Source: Kribbella pittospori (GTDB lineage Bacteria > Actinomycetota > Actinomycetes > Propionibacteriales > Kribbellaceae). Taken from it: a stretch of 64,000 bases of DNA. The notes beneath the pieces are model-generated. The model was not told the DNA's origin and did no database searches. It was given only the letters and a program-made list of their open reading frames with translations. The stretch covers positions 868,001-932,000 of the forward strand of contig NZ_SJKB01000001.1 in NCBI RefSeq assembly GCF_004331465.1. Direction: 5' to 3'. Positions 62,075-64,000 of this stretch are shown piece after piece. Numbering within the stretch: position 1 is the stretch's first letter; each line of letters opens with the position of its first letter. The position numbers were made by a program, and so were the translations under genes.

Positions 62075-63910
62075 TCAGTCAGGCGCGGACAGCGCCTCCA
62101 GGACGCCCTCGCCGTACTTGGCCAGTTTGTTCTCGCCGATGCCGCTGATCGTGCCCAGCGCGGCCAGGCTGCCGGGAAGGTCGGTCGCAATCTGCCGCAG
62201 CGTCGCGTCGTGGAAGATGACGTACGCCGGAACGCCCTGCTCCTTGGCGACGGCGGCACGCCAGATCCGCAGCCGCTCGAAGACCGGAGCCGCCTCAGGG
62301 GAGAGGTCCGCAGCCGCCTTCTTCTTCGACCCAGAGGAGGACTTCGAGCGCACCCGCTCCGGCTCCCGGCGCATCATCACCTCGCGCCGCCGGCCGAGCA
62401 CCTCACCGCTCTCGTCGGTGAGCACCAGCGTCCCGTAGTCGCCCTCGACCGCGAGCAGCCGCAGCGCCAGCAACTGCCGGATCACGCCGCGCCACTCGGT
62501 GTCCTTGAGCTCGGTCCCGATGCCGAACACGCTCAGCTGGTCGTGCCGGAACTGCTTGACCTTCTCGGTCTCCTTGCCGAGCAGGATGTCGATCAGCTGG
62601 CCGGCGCCGAACTTCTGGCCCCGCTCGTGCTGCAGCCGGTACACGGTCGACAGCAGCTTCTGCGCCGCGATCGTCCCGTCCCACGACTCCGGCGGGATCA
62701 GGCAGGTGTCGCAGTTCCCACACGCGTCGCCGTGCTGACCGAAGTACGCGAGCAGTTGCGACCGGCGGCACTGCACGGTCTCGCACAACGCGAGCATCGC
62801 GTCGAGATGCGAACTGAGCCGGCGCCGATGCGCGAGGTCGCCCTCGGACGTGTCGATCATCTTCCGCTGCTGGACGACGTCCTGCAGTCCGTACGCGAGC
62901 CACGCGGTCGACGGCAGCCCGTCGCGGCCGGCGCGGCCGGTCTCCTGGTAGTAGCCCTCGACCGACTTCGGCAGATCGAGATGCGCGACGAACCGAACAT
63001 CCGGCTTGTCGATGCCCATCCCGAACGCGATCGTCGCGACCACGACCAGCCCGTCCTCGCGCAGGAACCTGGCCTGGTTGGCGGCGCGGGTCCGGCTGTC
63101 CAGGCCGGCGTGGTACGGCACGGCCTCGATCCCGTTCTGGGTCAGGAAGGCCGCGGTCTTCTCGACGCTGTTGCGCGACAGGCAGTAGACGATGCCCGCG
63201 TCGCCGGCGTGCTCGGTCCGGAGCAGGTCGAGCAACTGCCGCTGCGGGCTGTCCTTCGAGACGATCCGGTACTGGATGTTCGGCCGGTCGAAGCTCGCGA
63301 CGAAGTGCTTCGCATCCGTCAGCTTCAACCGGGTCGCGATCTCCTGATGCGTCGCCTCGGTCGCCGTCGCGGTCAACGCGATTCGCGGTACGTCGGGCCA
63401 GCGCTCGTGCAACTCCGACAGCATCAGGTAGTCGGGCCGGAAGTCGTGGCCCCACTGGGACACACAGTGCGCTTCGTCGATCGCGAACAGTGCGATCTTG
63501 CCCTGGTCGAGCAGCCGGACGGTCGACTCCACCCGCAGCCGCTCAGGGGCGAGGTAGAGCAGATCCAGCTCGCCGGCCAGGAACGCCTGCTCGACCTCAC
63601 GCCGCTGCTCGAAGTCCTGGGTCGAGTTGAGGAACCCGGCCCGGACCCCGAGCGCGGTCAGCGCGTCGACCTGGTCCTGCATCAACGCGATCAGTGGCGA
63701 GATCACCACGCCCACGCCGGATCTGACCAGCGCCGGGATCTGGTAGCACAGCGACTTGCCACCGCCGGTCGGCATCAGCACCAAGGCGTCCCCACCGGCC
63801 ACGACCGTGTCGATGATCTCGGCCTGCTGACCGCGGAAAGCGTCGTACCCGAAGACTCGGCTCAGTACTTCGACGGCTTCGGAAACGGGCAGCCCGGATG
63901 TCTCGGTCAC
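62075..63910 (-). CDS. recQ: ATP-dependent DNA helicase RecQ
   Basis: 611 aa from a GTG. Motif 0 FRGQQAEII, Walker [21 protein letters not shown] box [20 protein letters not shown], motif [12 protein letters not shown], zinc-binding [20 protein letters not shown], winged-helix RQC region and a C-terminal HRDC domain ([21 protein letters not shown] to [22 protein letters not shown] end). All domains of full-length RecQ are present. It acts in recombination and fork repair. No LexA box is visible upstream within the 90 bases left in the window. Confidence 0.95.
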   Translation of the reverse strand: MTETSGLPVSEAVEVLSRVFGYDAFRGQQAEIIDTVVAGGDALVLMPTGGGKSLCYQIPALVRSGVGVVISPLIALMQDQVDALTALGVRAGFLNSTQDFEQRREVEQAFLAGELDLLYLAPERLRVESTVRLLDQGKIALFAIDEAHCVSQWGHDFRPDYLMLSELHERWPDVPRIALTATATEATHQEIATRLKLTDAKHFVASFDRPNIQYRIVSKDSPQRQLLDLLRTEHAGDAGIVYCLSRNSVEKTAAFLTQNGIEAVPYHAGLDSRTRAANQARFLREDGLVVVATIAFGMGIDKPDVRFVAHLDLPKSVEGYYQETGRAGRDGLPSTAWLAYGLQDVVQQRKMIDTSEGDLAHRRRLSSHLDAMLALCETVQCRRSQLLAYFGQHGDACGNCDTCLIPPESWDGTIAAQKLLSTVYRLQHERGQKFGAGQLIDILLGKETEKVKQFRHDQLSVFGIGTELKDTEWRGVIRQLLALRLLAVEGDYGTLVLTDESGEVLGRRREVMMRREPERVRSKSSSGSKKKAAADLSPEAAPVFERLRIWRAAVAKEQGVPAYVIFHDATLRQIATDLPGSLAALGTISGIGENKLAKYGEGVLEALSAPD

Positions 63911-64000
63911 CCCGCGAGTCTAGTGAGATCGCCGCGCCGATGCTGGGCGTGCAGCACGAACCTGTGGATTACCTGGGGATCTCGCCGCGATAGGTCCCGA

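Overview
The window is high-GC actinobacterial chromosome: GC-rich third codon positions, many GTG starts, 1- or 4-base stop/start overlaps, and a classic actinobacterial division and cell-wall (dcw) cluster with SepF, YggT and DivIVA downstream of ftsZ. Gene content and order (metF, DUF3040, mraZ to divIVA, ileS, lspA, rluD, dnaE) suggest Propionibacteriales, possibly a Kribbella-like organism; that placement is inference from gene content, not from a search.

Layout. 1-9100: DUF4180 fragment, small HTH regulator, polyprenyl synthetase, metF, SixA-like phosphatase, secreted TAP-like peptidase, HelD-type ATPase, CrtI-like oxidoreductase and DUF4126 membrane protein. 9277-16493: a secreted two-domain peptidoglycan hydrolase, a nucleotidyltransferase, a YbaK deacylase, a DM13 protein, an apparently SOS-controlled set (perfect LexA box, then DUF6504, HEPN protein and a small zinc protein), a tandem-repeat tract, a methyltransferase and DUF3040. 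16731-21469 (minus): moxR, DUF58 and transglutaminase (TgpA-like) operon, divergent from mraZ.

21593-43714 is the dcw cluster: a long array of MraZ-type boxes, mraZ, a structured RNA resembling the mraW motif, rsmH, ftsL, ftsI, murE, murF, mraY, murD, a 165-bp fold-back element, ftsW, murG, murC, ftsQ, ftsZ, then an inserted ArsR-type regulator and S41 peptidase pair, pgeF, YggS-family protein, sepF, yggT-family gene and divIVA, ending at a strong hairpin. These genes make lipid II precursors (MurC-F, MraY, MurG), polymerise and crosslink them at the septum (FtsW, FtsI) and build and anchor the Z ring (FtsZ, SepF, FtsQ, FtsL), while DivIVA directs polar growth.

43810-57336: gene remnants, ileS with a translational T-box leader, DksA/TraR-like protein, lspA, rluD-family pseudouridine synthase, peptidase E, dnaE, and two membrane proteins (DUF2567, DUF3352). 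57379-63910: accessory metabolic genes (VOC protein, two SDRs, LysR regulator, lipoprotein serine hydrolase, DHFR-like reductase) and recQ. I saw no tRNA, rRNA, CRISPR array or transposase gene.

The points most worth a second look are the fold-back element between murD and ftsW, whose inner arm mismatches are all compatible with G-U pairing on one strand only; the unusually long 10-bp-phased MraZ box array; the mraZ-rsmH RNA with CTTCCCC loops that can pair to the rsmH ribosome binding site; a perfect 30-bp x 4 minisatellite inside murF; and a textbook LexA box with no recognised repair gene behind it. The last 90 bases (63911-64000) show nothing I can call.
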